Below, one piece after another: positions 36,911-46,122 of a stretch of 64,000 nt of DNA. A program made the position numbers and the translations under genes. The first letter of the stretch is position 1. Each line of letters begins with the position of its first letter. Source of the stretch: Rhizobium aethiopicum (GTDB taxonomy: Bacteria > Pseudomonadota > Alphaproteobacteria > Rhizobiales > Rhizobiaceae); assembly GCF_900094625.1 (NCBI RefSeq), contig NZ_FMAJ01000009.1, forward strand, positions 62,001 through 126,000, written 5' to 3'. The notes under the pieces were generated by a model. It did not search any database and was not told where the DNA came from. It saw nothing but the letters and a program-made list of their open reading frames with translations.

Positions 36911-38101
36911 ATGTCTTATCCGAAAATTCCGTCCTGGAATTATTCCATGCCGGCAGCCTTGTTGCTGATGGCTCCTTTCGACATCCTGGCGTCGCTTGCC
37001 ATGGACATCTATCTCCCGGTCGTGCCGATGATGCCCGAGGCACTCGGCACCTCGCCTGCCGTCATTCAATTGACCCTCAGCCTCTATATGCTCGTGCTCG
37101 GCGTCGGCCAGATCGTCTTTGGTCCGATCTCCGATATCGTCGGGCGACGGCCCGTGCTGCTCGGCGGGGCGGCGCTCTTTGCCCTTGCATCCTTCCTGCT
37201 TGCCGGGACCTCCTCCGCGTCGCTGTTCGTCGCCCTGCGATTGCTGCAAGGCATCGGCGCCTCAGCGGCGCTGGTCGCCACCTTCGCGACGGTGCGCGAC
37301 GTTTACGCCGAACGGCCAGAAAGCAGCGTGATCTACAGCCTGCTCGGATCCATGCTATCGCTTGTGCCTGCGCTCGGGCCGATCCTCGGAGCGCTGATTG
37401 CCGAGCGCTATGGCTGGCAAGCGATCTTTCTCGTTATCGGCCTCCTCTCGATCGTCGCAATTCTCAATGCCGGTATGCGGTGGCATGAAACCCGCCCGAC
37501 TACTGCGGCGGCAACCATCGCATTGCGCCCGATCTTCGCGAGCTTCCCCTTCTGGATCTACACGGCCGGCTTCAGCGCGGCGATGGGAGCCTTCTTCGTC
37601 TTCTTCTCGACCGCGCCGCGCATCCTGATCGATCGAGCCGGCTTTTCCGGCTTCACCTTCAGCGTCATCTTCGCCTCGGTGGCATTGGTGATGATCGCGA
37701 CGGCGCGCTTTGCCAAACGCTTCGTCAGACGCTGGGGCATCGCCGGCAGCCTCGCAAGAGGCATGGCGATGCTGCTACTCGGCGCGGTGATGCTCGCCAC
37801 GGGAGAGATGTTTCTGCAGGCGCCGCTTGTCGGCCTCATCCTGCCGATGTGGATCATCGCGGTCGGCATTGTCTTTGCGACAGCCGTCACGGCCAACGGT
37901 GCGCTCGCGGCTTTCGGCAATACCGCGGGAACGGCCGTGGCGCTCTACTTCTGCGTGGAAAGCCTGCTGGTCGGTATTGCAGGCACATTGTTCGTATTTC
38001 TGCTCGATGGCGACACGGTCTGGCCGCTCGCTGGTTACACCGGCGCGACAGCGCTGATAACGCTGGCCGGATTGCGCCAGCTTCCGAAGAAGGCAATCTG
38101 A
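36911..38101 (+). CDS. CmlA/FloR-like MFS efflux transporter (probable phenicol exporter)
   Basis: A 396-residue 12-helix major facilitator protein that should export a drug by proton antiport. It follows CmlA/FloR closely in sequence: PFDILASLAMDIYLPVVPMM, ALGTSPAVIQLTLSLYMLVL, the motif A loop GPISDIVGRRPVLLGG, TFATVRDVYAERPESSVIY, and GAFFVFFSTAPRILIDRAGF. The CmlA/FloR subgroup gives nonenzymatic chloramphenicol resistance; the same substrate here is probable but not shown. The ATG at 36911 agrees with CmlA starts; a TTG at 36875 is an alternative, and ribosome binding sites for both are weak. It lies behind an attenuator-like leader. Confidence 0.85.
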   Translation: MSYPKIPSWNYSMPAALLLMAPFDILASLAMDIYLPVVPMMPEALGTSPAVIQLTLSLYMLVLGVGQIVFGPISDIVGRRPVLLGGAALFALASFLLAGTSSASLFVALRLLQGIGASAALVATFATVRDVYAERPESSVIYSLLGSMLSLVPALGPILGALIAERYGWQAIFLVIGLLSIVAILNAGMRWHETRPTTAAATIALRPIFASFPFWIYTAGFSAAMGAFFVFFSTAPRILIDRAGFSGFTFSVIFASVALVMIATARFAKRFVRRWGIAGSLARGMAMLLLGAVMLATGEMFLQAPLVGLILPMWIIAVGIVFATAVTANGALAAFGNTAGTAVALYFCVESLLVGIAGTLFVFLLDGDTVWPLAGYTGATALITLAGLRQLPKKAI

Positions 38102-38182
38102 CGAAGCTGCTGCGGAATGGCGGCAGAGCGGTCGTCAAGCGAGGGATCGCTTGAAATCTCGGCGCACCTCGCCTACCCCTTA

Positions 38183-38221
38183 CCTGCCCCGAAAGGAAAC
38201 ATCAGTTCCTTTCGGGGCAGG
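38183..38221. repeat. Perfect 16-bp inverted repeat downstream of the efflux gene
   Basis: CCTGCCCCGAAAGGAA (38183-38198) and TTCCTTTCGGGGCAGG (38206-38221) form an uninterrupted 16-base-pair stem with a seven-base loop. There is no T-run on either side, so it is not a standard intrinsic terminator, although it may still end or protect the efflux transcript. It is 82 bases after that gene's stop and about 100 bases before the agmatinase-like gene. Confidence 0.8.
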
Positions 38222-38324
38222 ATCAGGCAGACGCCGACCGGCCTCTTGGTCGCGACCGGTGGCCGGACGATATAAGGGCGACATCGAAAGCGACTAATTT
38301 GGCGCCCACAGAGAAGGAGCCCCC

Positions 38325-39287
38325 TTGGCGAACAGGACCATCGATCATGCCTTCACGGCGACCAGCCTCACTTCGGCTGCCAGCGATCCCACCTTTGCCG
38401 GCGCTTTGTCCTTCATGCGCCGTCGCTTCACCAAAGAACTTGCCAGCGTCGATGTCGCCGTCTGGGGCATCCCCTTCGACGCCGCCACATCGAACAGGCC
38501 GGGCACGCGCTTCGGTCCCCAGGCGATCCGGCGCGCCTCGGCGGTCTTCGACAACGACGCGCAATATCCCTTCAACCGCGAACTGTTTGCCGACATGGCC
38601 GTGATCGACTACGGCGATTGCCTGCTCGATTACGGCAATCACCAGGACACGCCCGCTGCCATCGAACGCCAGGCCAACGCGATCCTCGACAGCGGCGCCT
38701 TTTTGCTGACGCTCGGCGGCGATCACTACGTCACATGGCCGCTGCTGAAAGCCCATGCGGCAAAACATGGCCCTCTGGCGCTCGTGCAGTTCGACGCTCA
38801 CCAGGACACCTGGTTCGACGAAGAGCGGCGCATCGACCACGGCTCCTTCGTGGCGCGGGCCGTGCGCGAAGGCATCATCGATCCGGACCGCTCGATCCAG
38901 ATCGGCATTCGCACCCATGCGCCGGAGGATTGCGGCATCAATATCCTCTCTGGTCATCAGGTCGAGGACATGAATGCCGGCGACATCGCCTCAGCGATCA
39001 TCTCTCACACACGAGGCGCCCCCGCCTATCTCACCTTCGATATCGATTGTCTCGACCCGGCCTTTGCCCCGGGCACCGGCACCCCCGTTGCCGGCGGACC
39101 GTCGAGCGCCAAGATCCTTTCGGTGCTTCAGCGCCTGCATCAGCTCGATATTCGCGGCGCCGATATCGTCGAGGTATCGCCGCCTTACGACCATGCCGAT
39201 ATCACCGCCATTGCAGGGGCGACGGTGGCAATGTATATGCTGGGGCTTCACGCGGAGCGACGCGCCATCGCAGCGTCACACGACTGA
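38325..39287 (+). CDS. speB: Agmatinase/arginase (ureohydrolase) family protein
   Basis: A 320-residue ureohydrolase. The binuclear-manganese motifs are visible: LTLGGDHYVTWPLL, LVQFDAHQDTWFDE (DAHxD) and LTFDIDCLDPAFAPGTGTP (DxDxxDP). This pattern is that of agmatinase, which splits agmatine to putrescine and urea, although guanidinobutyrase and related enzymes share it. The start is TTG at 38325, supported by AGAAGGAG five bases upstream. It lies 62 bases before argC, so it may be part of an arginine-related group. The symbol is tentative. Confidence 0.85.
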   Translation: MANRTIDHAFTATSLTSAASDPTFAGALSFMRRRFTKELASVDVAVWGIPFDAATSNRPGTRFGPQAIRRASAVFDNDAQYPFNRELFADMAVIDYGDCLLDYGNHQDTPAAIERQANAILDSGAFLLTLGGDHYVTWPLLKAHAAKHGPLALVQFDAHQDTWFDEERRIDHGSFVARAVREGIIDPDRSIQIGIRTHAPEDCGINILSGHQVEDMNAGDIASAIISHTRGAPAYLTFDIDCLDPAFAPGTGTPVAGGPSSAKILSVLQRLHQLDIRGADIVEVSPPYDHADITAIAGATVAMYMLGLHAERRAIAASHD

Positions 39288-39349
39288 CTCATCCATCTCT
39301 CAAACTGAATCCGGAAACCTTCAGAACCTCTTGAAAGCGCAGGTCTAAC

Positions 39350-40282
39350 ATGGCACCGAAAATCTTCATCGACGGCGAACACGGCACAACGGGTCTGCAG
39401 ATCCGCACGCGCATGGCCGGCCGCCGCGATGTCGAGCTTCTGTCCATTCCCGAGGCCGAGCGGCGCAACGCCGCCCTGCGCGAAGACATGCTGAACAGCG
39501 CCGACATCGCCATTCTGTGCCTGCCCGACGACGCGTCGAAGGAAGCGGTTCAGATGGTTTCGGGCAACAACAACGTCCGCGTCATCGACACATCGACCGC
39601 CTTCCGCGTCAACCCCGGCTGGGCCTATGGCTTCGCCGAAATGGACGGAGCACAGGCCGACAGGATCAAGGCCGCCCGTTTTGTCTCCAATCCCGGCTGC
39701 TATCCCACGGGCGCCGTCGGTCTGATCAGACCGCTGCGCGCCGCCGGCATTTTGCCGGATGGCTACCCCGTCACGGTCAACGCGGTTTCCGGTTATACCG
39801 GCGGCGGTAAGCAGATGATTGCCCAGATGGAAAATCCGGATCATCCGGATGCGATCACCGCGCCGCACTTCCTCTACGGCCTGCCGCTCGTCCACAAACA
39901 CGTGCCTGAAATGACCGTGCACGGTCTGCTGGACCGCGCGCCTATCTTCTCGCCGTCGGTCGGCAAGTTCGCGCAGGGCATGATCGTACAGGTGCCCCTG
40001 CATCTCGGCGATCTCTCCGAGGGCACGACGATGGAGAGTATCCATGCCGCACTCGTCGCTCATTATGCCGGACAGGATATCGTTACGGTCGTGCCGCTCG
40101 CCGAAAGCAAGGCGCTTCCCCGCGTCAACGCCGTCGAGCTCGAGGGCAAGGACACGATGAAGCTCTTCGTCTTTGGTACGCCGGGCGGTTCCCAGGTCAA
40201 TCTGGTGGCGCTGCTCGACAACCTCGGCAAGGGCGCCTCGGGTGCTGCCGTGCAGAACATGGACCTGATGCTCGCCAGCTGA
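39350..40282 (+). CDS. argC: N-acetyl-gamma-glutamyl-phosphate reductase, type 2
   Basis: ArgC reduces N-acetylglutamyl phosphate to the semialdehyde in arginine synthesis. The 310-residue protein is of the short type 2 form common in alphaproteobacteria. It has the NADP motif [20 protein letters not shown] near the N terminus, [12 protein letters not shown], and the catalytic cysteine in [17 protein letters not shown] (around residue 117). Position after the ribosomal genes is conserved in Rhizobiales. The TauE/SafE gene starts five bases after its stop, so the two are likely co-transcribed. Confidence 0.95.
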   Translation: MAPKIFIDGEHGTTGLQIRTRMAGRRDVELLSIPEAERRNAALREDMLNSADIAILCLPDDASKEAVQMVSGNNNVRVIDTSTAFRVNPGWAYGFAEMDGAQADRIKAARFVSNPGCYPTGAVGLIRPLRAAGILPDGYPVTVNAVSGYTGGGKQMIAQMENPDHPDAITAPHFLYGLPLVHKHVPEMTVHGLLDRAPIFSPSVGKFAQGMIVQVPLHLGDLSEGTTMESIHAALVAHYAGQDIVTVVPLAESKALPRVNAVELEGKDTMKLFVFGTPGGSQVNLVALLDNLGKGASGAAVQNMDLMLAS

Positions 40283-40286
40283 GGTC

Positions 40287-41078
40287 ATGATGCTGGATGG
40301 GCTTGTCGCGGACATGCAGGGGTGGTTTGCCGCCGCCCTGCCCGGTCGCGGCATCTATGCGCTGATGGCGTTTGCCTTCATCGCCGGGCTTGCCCGCGGC
40401 TTTTCCGGTTTCGGCGCAGCTTTGATCTTCATTCCGCTCGGCGGGGCCATCGTCGGGCCGAAGCTGGTCTCACCGATCCTTCTCGTCATCGACGGCATCG
40501 CGACGCTGGGGATGATCCCGCCTGCCTGGCGCAACGCCAACCGGTCCGAGGTCTTCGTCATGGCGGCGGGTGCGGCACTCGGCGTCCCGGCCGGCACGGC
40601 GCTGCTGGCGCTGCTCGACCCGACGCTGCTGCGCTGGAGCATCACAATCATTGCCATCAGTCTGCTTACGCTTCTTGTATCGGGATGGCGCTACCACGGC
40701 GCACCTTCCACGCCGCTCAGCAGCGGCGTCGGGCTCATCGCCGGACTTTTCAGCGGCGCCGCGCAGCTCGGCGGACCGCCGGTCGTCGCCTATTGGCTCG
40801 GCGGCAAGAGCGACTTCACGCGCGTCAGAGCCAATGTCGTGCTCTATTTCTCGATCTCGTCCGTGTTCAGCGCCATCAGCTATTATATCGGCGGGTTGTT
40901 CGTGCCCGCCGTCTTCGCACTGACGGCCGTCATTCTGCCGAGCTATGCGGCCGGGCTTTACGGCGGTTCGAAACTGTTCGGGCTTGCCGAGGAGCGGACC
41001 TTCCGCATCGCCTGCTACGTGCTGATCGCCGCCGCCGCCATCATCGGCATGCCGCTGCTCGACGGCGTGCTGCGTTAG
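40287..41078 (+). CDS. TauE/SafE family anion exporter
   Basis: A 263-residue inner-membrane protein with seven to eight hydrophobic helices. It shows the two-fold TauE/SafE pattern: FIAGLARGFSGFGAALIFIP in the first repeat and LIAGLFSGAAQLGGPPVVAY in the second. Members export sulfite, sulfoacetate or related organic anions; the substrate here is unknown. It probably forms an operon with argC. It converges with ctaA, 52 bases apart. Confidence 0.88.
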   Translation: MMLDGLVADMQGWFAAALPGRGIYALMAFAFIAGLARGFSGFGAALIFIPLGGAIVGPKLVSPILLVIDGIATLGMIPPAWRNANRSEVFVMAAGAALGVPAGTALLALLDPTLLRWSITIIAISLLTLLVSGWRYHGAPSTPLSSGVGLIAGLFSGAAQLGGPPVVAYWLGGKSDFTRVRANVVLYFSISSVFSAISYYIGGLFVPAVFALTAVILPSYAAGLYGGSKLFGLAEERTFRIACYVLIAAAAIIGMPLLDGVLR

Positions 41079-41130
41079 GCCGATTTCGGTTTGGGCGGCC
41101 CGCCCGCAGACCGACGCGTTGAGGCCAGCT

Positions 41131-42234
41131 TCAGTCGCGCTCTGCGATCATCGTCTCGTGCGGATATTCGCCGTAAAAGCCGCGCCAGTTGGCGATGGCG
41201 AAACCGAATACAACAAGCGCGCCGGCCTGGTGCAGCAGCCCCCAGTGCAGCGGCACCTGCATCAGCAGCGTGACGATGCCGATCGCCGCCTGAACGGTCA
41301 CCAGTACGAAAAGCAGGACGGCGCGGCGGGCATGGGTGGTCCAAGGTGCGGCGCGAAGGGCGATCACCATATTGATCAGCACCAGTGCGAAGAGCGTATA
41401 GGCGCCGATGCGGTGGATGAACTGCACGGTTTTCGGATTCTCGAAGGCATTGATCCAGAAGGGTTGCTGAATCAGCAGATCGGAGGGAATGACGGTGCCA
41501 TCCATCAGCGGCCAGGTATTGTAGGAAAAACCAGCATCGAGCCCCGCCACCAGCGCGCCTAGATAGATCTGGAACAGTGCGAAAATGGCGATTGCGGCAG
41601 CGAAGCCGCGCGAACTGCGCGTCGGCGCCGGATCGGCGGAATGCGGCGCGAGACCGCGCATAATCCATATGCAGCCGGCAAAGATCAGGCAGGCCATAAC
41701 GAGATGTGTCGCCAGCCGGTACTGACTGACGTCGGTGCGGACGGACAGGCCAGAAGACACCATCCACCAACCGATGAAACCCTGCAGGCCGCCAAGGGCC
41801 AGGATGCCGACGAGCGGCCAGCGCAGGCGTTTCTCGATCCGTCGCGTCAGCCAGAAATAGAGGAGCGGCAGCGCGAAGATCACGCCGATGCCGCGGGCGA
41901 TCAGCCGGTGCGCCCATTCCCACCAGAAGATACCCTTGAACTCCTCGACGGTCATGGAACTGTTCAATTGCTGAAATTCGGGAATACGCTGGTAGAGGCG
42001 GAACTCCTCTTCCCATTCGGCGGCCGACAACGGCGGGATGACGCCGTGGATCGGCTTCCATTCGGTGATCGACAGGCCGGAATTGGTCAGCCGCGTTGCC
42101 CCGCCGACAAGCACGAGACAAAAGAGCGCCAGGAGCACGACGCCGAGCCACAGTCGCAAGGCGCGGCGATTGCGGTTCTGCCGGCGTACTTCGCTCAGGA
42201 TCGCCTGTTCCATGGTGGGGTTCGCGACGGCCAT
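41131..42234 (-). CDS. ctaA: Haem A synthase
   Basis: CtaA oxidises haem O to haem A for cytochrome aa3 oxidase. The 367-residue protein has eight hydrophobic helices and the conserved LVLVGGATRLTNSGLSITEW, WWEWAHRLIARGIGVIFALP, QFIHRIGAYTLFALVLINMV and LHWGLLHQAGALVVF motifs with the haem-liganding histidines. It lacks the cysteine pair of Bacillus CtaA, as type 2 alphaproteobacterial enzymes do. The ATG at 42234 follows AAGGAG by seven bases; earlier in-frame starts are rejected. Confidence 0.95.
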   Translation of the reverse strand: MAVANPTMEQAILSEVRRQNRNRRALRLWLGVVLLALFCLVLVGGATRLTNSGLSITEWKPIHGVIPPLSAAEWEEEFRLYQRIPEFQQLNSSMTVEEFKGIFWWEWAHRLIARGIGVIFALPLLYFWLTRRIEKRLRWPLVGILALGGLQGFIGWWMVSSGLSVRTDVSQYRLATHLVMACLIFAGCIWIMRGLAPHSADPAPTRSSRGFAAAIAIFALFQIYLGALVAGLDAGFSYNTWPLMDGTVIPSDLLIQQPFWINAFENPKTVQFIHRIGAYTLFALVLINMVIALRAAPWTTHARRAVLLFVLVTVQAAIGIVTLLMQVPLHWGLLHQAGALVVFGFAIANWRGFYGEYPHETMIAERD

Positions 42235-42348
42235 GATGTCTCCTTCTATCCGGCAGTTGATTTGCCCTACCGGCTCATGCAAAACAAGCCCCGAAGCTTT
42301 GCGGCATGCCGTCGCGCCGCTCCGCGCTACCCATATAAGAGATAAAAA

Positions 42349-42558
42349 ATGCCCGTCCGCCTTCGCAAATTTATCGGCACGATCCTTATCATCGTGCTTG
42401 TACTCCTCTACGCGCTGGTGGCGAACACGATCGCGGTGGCGACGCTCGGCAACGCCCCCTGGTGGGGGCACCTGCTCTATTTCCTGCTGACCGGCCTGCT
42501 TTGGGTATTGCCGGCAATGTTGATCATTAAGTGGATGGCCGGGCCGCGGCAGCAGTAA
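42349..42558 (+). CDS. DUF2842 small membrane protein
   Basis: A 69-residue protein with two transmembrane helices (about residues 9-31 and 42-62) and the DUF2842 motif WWGHLLYFLLTGLLWVLPAM. Such proteins are found next to ctaA in many alphaproteobacteria, so a role in cytochrome oxidase biogenesis is possible, but no function is known. It is divergent from ctaA with 114 bases between. Confidence 0.85.
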   Translation: MPVRLRKFIGTILIIVLVLLYALVANTIAVATLGNAPWWGHLLYFLLTGLLWVLPAMLIIKWMAGPRQQ

Positions 42559-42677
42559 GCCATTAACGGCGGAATAACCGTGATCGGCAGAAAACCTCGC
42601 CGATGGGCAACCGTTAAACCAAATATACGTCCTGCATACCTACCTTCCCGTTCAGCATTTTGACCGGAGAAGTTCCC

Positions 42678-43919
42678 GTGCAGACGCAAGAGCTCGATGT
42701 TGATGGACAGCCGTCTAACGATGGCGGGCTGGCCGATATGGCGATTTCACGCCTACGCCAGGTGAGCATGAAACTAGCCATGGCAAAAATCGACATTGCG
42801 GTATTCGACGCGATGCAGCCGCTGGAGGATGATTGGCGGGCCCTGGAGGCCGACGATCTCCACTCGCTTCATCAGAGCTATGATTGGTGCGCGGCCTGGG
42901 TAAATGCCTTTCAGCGGCCGCTCGCGATCCTCAAGGGCACCTATGCCGGAGAGACCGCCTTCATTCTGCCGGTCGAGATCGTCAAATCCCGCGGATTGGC
43001 CGTCGCGAAGTTCATCGCTGCCGATCACAGCAATATCAATACCGGTCTGTTCTCCGGCAATTTTGCCGAGAGCGGCGGGAGCATCGATGCGGAGAAGTTC
43101 GCGGGACAGCTCCGGCAGGCCTTAAAGGGCCGCGCCGATCTGCTGCTGCTGCAAAATATTCCTTTGAAATGGCGCGGGCGGCAGACCCCGCTCACTGGAC
43201 TGCCGATGGTGCAGAACCAGAACCATGCCTATCAATTGCCGTTCCTCTCCAATTTCGAGGAGACGCTGAAGCGGCTCAACGCCAAGAGCCGGCGGAAGAA
43301 ATTCCGCGTGCAGTCGAGGCGTCTGGAAGCGGTCGGCGGATTCGAATACGTCATCCCCGAAACGTCGGAAGAACAGCACCGCCTGCTCGATGTCTTCTTC
43401 CGCTTGAAGAGTATCCGCTTCGCCAGCCTTGGCCTGCCCGACGTCTTCGCCGATCGGGAAACGCAGGCCTTTCTGCACGGCCTCATCGATAAGCGGGATG
43501 ATACGCGACAGTATTTCGGCCTGCAGATGCATGCGCTGCGGCTGAAGGGCGAGAATGAGGGCCGGGTCGCCGCGATTTCGGGCGTTTCGCGCAAGGGCGA
43601 CCACGTCATCTGCCAATTCGGAGCGATCGACGAAGATCTTGCGCCGGATACCAGTCCCGGCGAATTCCTCTATTGGCAGACTATCGCGGGGCTGCATGGC
43701 AGAGGTGTCGCGCTGTTCGATTTCGGCCTCGGCGACCAGAGCTACAAGCGTTCTTGGGCGCCGGTGGAGACCGCGCATTATGACGTGGTCCTGCCGGTCT
43801 CGCCGTTCGGCGTCGCCGCCGGCGCCGCGCACCGGATCGTCACCCGCGGCAAGGCGCATATTAAGGCGCGTCCGAAACTCTATAAATTCGCCCAGGGCAT
43901 CCGCGCACGGATCGGCTGA
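42678..43919 (+). CDS. GNAT-type acyltransferase (BcsL/CelD-like) of polysaccharide cluster
   Basis: A 413-residue protein with a C-terminal GNAT_acyltransf domain of the kind found in cellulose and exopolysaccharide clusters (CelD/BcsL-like). Typical segments are LHQSYDWCAAWVNAFQRPLA near the N terminus, LNAKSRRKKFRVQSRRLEAV in the middle, and DFGLGDQSYKRSWAPVETAH near the C terminus. It probably acylates a sugar of the exopolysaccharide. The start is GTG at 42678, since GGAGAAG stands six bases upstream; a TTG at 42660 is possible. It is convergent with the Wzc-like gene. Confidence 0.82.
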   Translation: MQTQELDVDGQPSNDGGLADMAISRLRQVSMKLAMAKIDIAVFDAMQPLEDDWRALEADDLHSLHQSYDWCAAWVNAFQRPLAILKGTYAGETAFILPVEIVKSRGLAVAKFIAADHSNINTGLFSGNFAESGGSIDAEKFAGQLRQALKGRADLLLLQNIPLKWRGRQTPLTGLPMVQNQNHAYQLPFLSNFEETLKRLNAKSRRKKFRVQSRRLEAVGGFEYVIPETSEEQHRLLDVFFRLKSIRFASLGLPDVFADRETQAFLHGLIDKRDDTRQYFGLQMHALRLKGENEGRVAAISGVSRKGDHVICQFGAIDEDLAPDTSPGEFLYWQTIAGLHGRGVALFDFGLGDQSYKRSWAPVETAHYDVVLPVSPFGVAAGAAHRIVTRGKAHIKARPKLYKFAQGIRARIG

Positions 43920-43947
43920 AATCGCGGGCCACTTTTCCGCGAGTGCT

Positions 43948-46122
43948 CTAGGCGGCCTGTCCGAGCTCCTGTTCGTCCGCTTGGCCGCCCGACATCAGCA
44001 CGACGCGCTCGTAACCCGCCGTCTGGAATTCCGTCATCAGAGCAATGAAGATCGTCTCCTCGAGCTGCGGCAGGGAGAGGATGATCTCGACATCCCGGCT
44101 GCGCGTCAGCCGCGAGACGCCGGCAACATCGGCCGCACCGCATTCGACCACCACGAGGTCGTAGGCGGCGGCGAGCGCATCGAGCAGCAGCGACAGGCGG
44201 TCGACACCGCGCATGGCGCGGCGCACGTCGCTCTGGCCCTGCGGGATCAGATGGGCATCGGAAAGGCGATCGCCATGGATCGTGTCGCCGAAAGCGGCCT
44301 CGCCGCACAGCAGATCGGTGACACCGAGGGCGGCCTGGTCCTCAGCCATCAGCTCTGTGGGATAGCCGGAGCCGGTCATGTCGATCAGGATGACGCGGCG
44401 GCCGGCATCGGCGAGCATGCGCGTCAACGAAACCGTCGCCGCCGAGCCGTTGTCACCGGTCGGAGATATCGAGATGGCAAGCGGCGCGCGGCTGCCGGTG
44501 AGATAATCCGCAACCGAGGTGACAGAGAATTCATTCTCGTCCTCCGGTGCCTCTTCGGCAACCTTCACGTCTTCGCTCATGTCCCTTCCGTCATCATCCG
44601 TGACAACGGCGAGCATGCTCGGCTGGACGGGCCTTATGACGGCAGCGACGACCGGGGCGGCCTGCGGCACATCCTTCTCCTCGACGACCGTTCCCGCCTC
44701 GATGCTGTCACGGGAGCCATCGACGGGGCGAAGCGCCCGGCCGCTGAAGAGTTCGGCGAGCATGGTGACGATGGCGCTCAGGATCAGCGTTGCGACGGCT
44801 GCGACGACGACGATCGGCACCACTTTCGGGAAATAGGGATCGACCGGCTCGATGGCCCTGGAAACGATACGGGCATCGGCCGGGCTCGAATTGCTGTCGG
44901 CGCGCGAGGCGGCTTCGCGGTAGCGTACCAGATAGGTTTCGAGCAGCTGGCGCTGGGCGTTCGCCTCACGCTCCAGCGCATTAAGGCCGACCTCGTCCTC
45001 GCCGGCACGGGCGCTGTTGGCCTGCACCGTGTCCTTTTGCCGCTCGAGTTCACTCGCCCGGAGATCGGCAACCTCCGCCTCGTTTTCGATGCTGGCCAGG
45101 ATCTTCTGCGTCTCCTGGCGGATCTGGCCGCGGATATCGGAGAGCTGGGCACGCAGGCTCCTCAGACGGGGATGACTATTGAGCAGGCTGGTCTGCAAAT
45201 CTGAGATCTGCGACTGGAGCCCGGATTCCGTCGCCTTCAGCCGCTGGATTGCCTGGGAAGACATGATATCAGGCAGCGTGTCGGAGGCTTCGCCCGATGA
45301 CAGCGCATTGCGCACCGCCTGCGCCCTCGCCTCGGCATTGGCCTTGTCGCCTCGCACGCGGGTGAGCTCTGCGGAGATGTCATTCAGCTGCTGGGCGGGA
45401 AAAGTGGTCGTGCCGTTGGTCTGCAGCAGACCGTGGGTGGTGCGATATTCGGCGACCTTCCTCTCGGCCTCGCTGACCTTCTGCCGCAGGTTTTCGATCT
45501 CCGGCTCCAGCCAGCGCGTCGCCTCGGAGTTGGAATCGAGCTTGGCGCCGCTCTGGCTCGAAAGATAGACATTCGCCATGGCATTCGGGATGGCGGCGGC
45601 GAGCTTCGGGTCCTGCGAGGTAAAGGTGATGCCGATGACGCGTGATCCCGGCACCTGGTAAACTTGCAGACGCTCGACGAAAGCGTCGATCACCCGCTCT
45701 TCCGGCGGATTCTCCATCGGGTTCTTCTTCAGATGCAGCTTCACCAGGATACTGCTCATCGCCGAATTGTCGGCGGCATCGTCGAATTCCGGCAGATCGT
45801 AGAGCTTCAGGTCGTTGATCACCTTTTTGAGGAGATCGGCAGATTGCAAGAGCTGCACCTGGCTCGCGATATTCAGTTCGTCCATCAGCGGCCCAGCGCC
45901 GGCGTCGTTCGCCTGCTGGGTGCTGGCGAAGGCCGGGGCGCGGGGTTCGATGAGGATGCGTGTTTCGCTGCGATATTGCGGTGAGATGATCTTGGCGCCG
46001 GCAAAGGCGACGCCAGCCGCCACGAGCGTGATCGTCAAAATCGTGAGCCGGCGCGCCCAGACGGCATGAAGCAGCTGGCCGAGGTCGATGTCCACATCCT
46101 GATCACGCACTACGCCGGACAT
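43948..46122 (-). CDS. Wzc-like polysaccharide co-polymerase with degenerate kinase domain
   Basis: A 724-residue inner-membrane chain-length and export protein. It has a Wzz domain (residues about 9-100, with a transmembrane helix near 30-50 and QYRSETRILIEPRAPAF), a long coiled-coil periplasmic part (about 190-420), a second helix near 450-470, and a C-terminal BY-kinase-like domain. That last domain lacks an intact Walker A: the loop reads SISPTGDNGSAATVS without the lysine, and Walker A' reads VILIDMTGSG. No tyrosine cluster closes the chain. It is therefore probably not an active kinase. It is divergent from the Wza-like gene. Confidence 0.86.
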   Translation of the reverse strand: MSGVVRDQDVDIDLGQLLHAVWARRLTILTITLVAAGVAFAGAKIISPQYRSETRILIEPRAPAFASTQQANDAGAGPLMDELNIASQVQLLQSADLLKKVINDLKLYDLPEFDDAADNSAMSSILVKLHLKKNPMENPPEERVIDAFVERLQVYQVPGSRVIGITFTSQDPKLAAAIPNAMANVYLSSQSGAKLDSNSEATRWLEPEIENLRQKVSEAERKVAEYRTTHGLLQTNGTTTFPAQQLNDISAELTRVRGDKANAEARAQAVRNALSSGEASDTLPDIMSSQAIQRLKATESGLQSQISDLQTSLLNSHPRLRSLRAQLSDIRGQIRQETQKILASIENEAEVADLRASELERQKDTVQANSARAGEDEVGLNALEREANAQRQLLETYLVRYREAASRADSNSSPADARIVSRAIEPVDPYFPKVVPIVVVAAVATLILSAIVTMLAELFSGRALRPVDGSRDSIEAGTVVEEKDVPQAAPVVAAVIRPVQPSMLAVVTDDDGRDMSEDVKVAEEAPEDENEFSVTSVADYLTGSRAPLAISISPTGDNGSAATVSLTRMLADAGRRVILIDMTGSGYPTELMAEDQAALGVTDLLCGEAAFGDTIHGDRLSDAHLIPQGQSDVRRAMRGVDRLSLLLDALAAAYDLVVVECGAADVAGVSRLTRSRDVEIILSLPQLEETIFIALMTEFQTAGYERVVLMSGGQADEQELGQAA

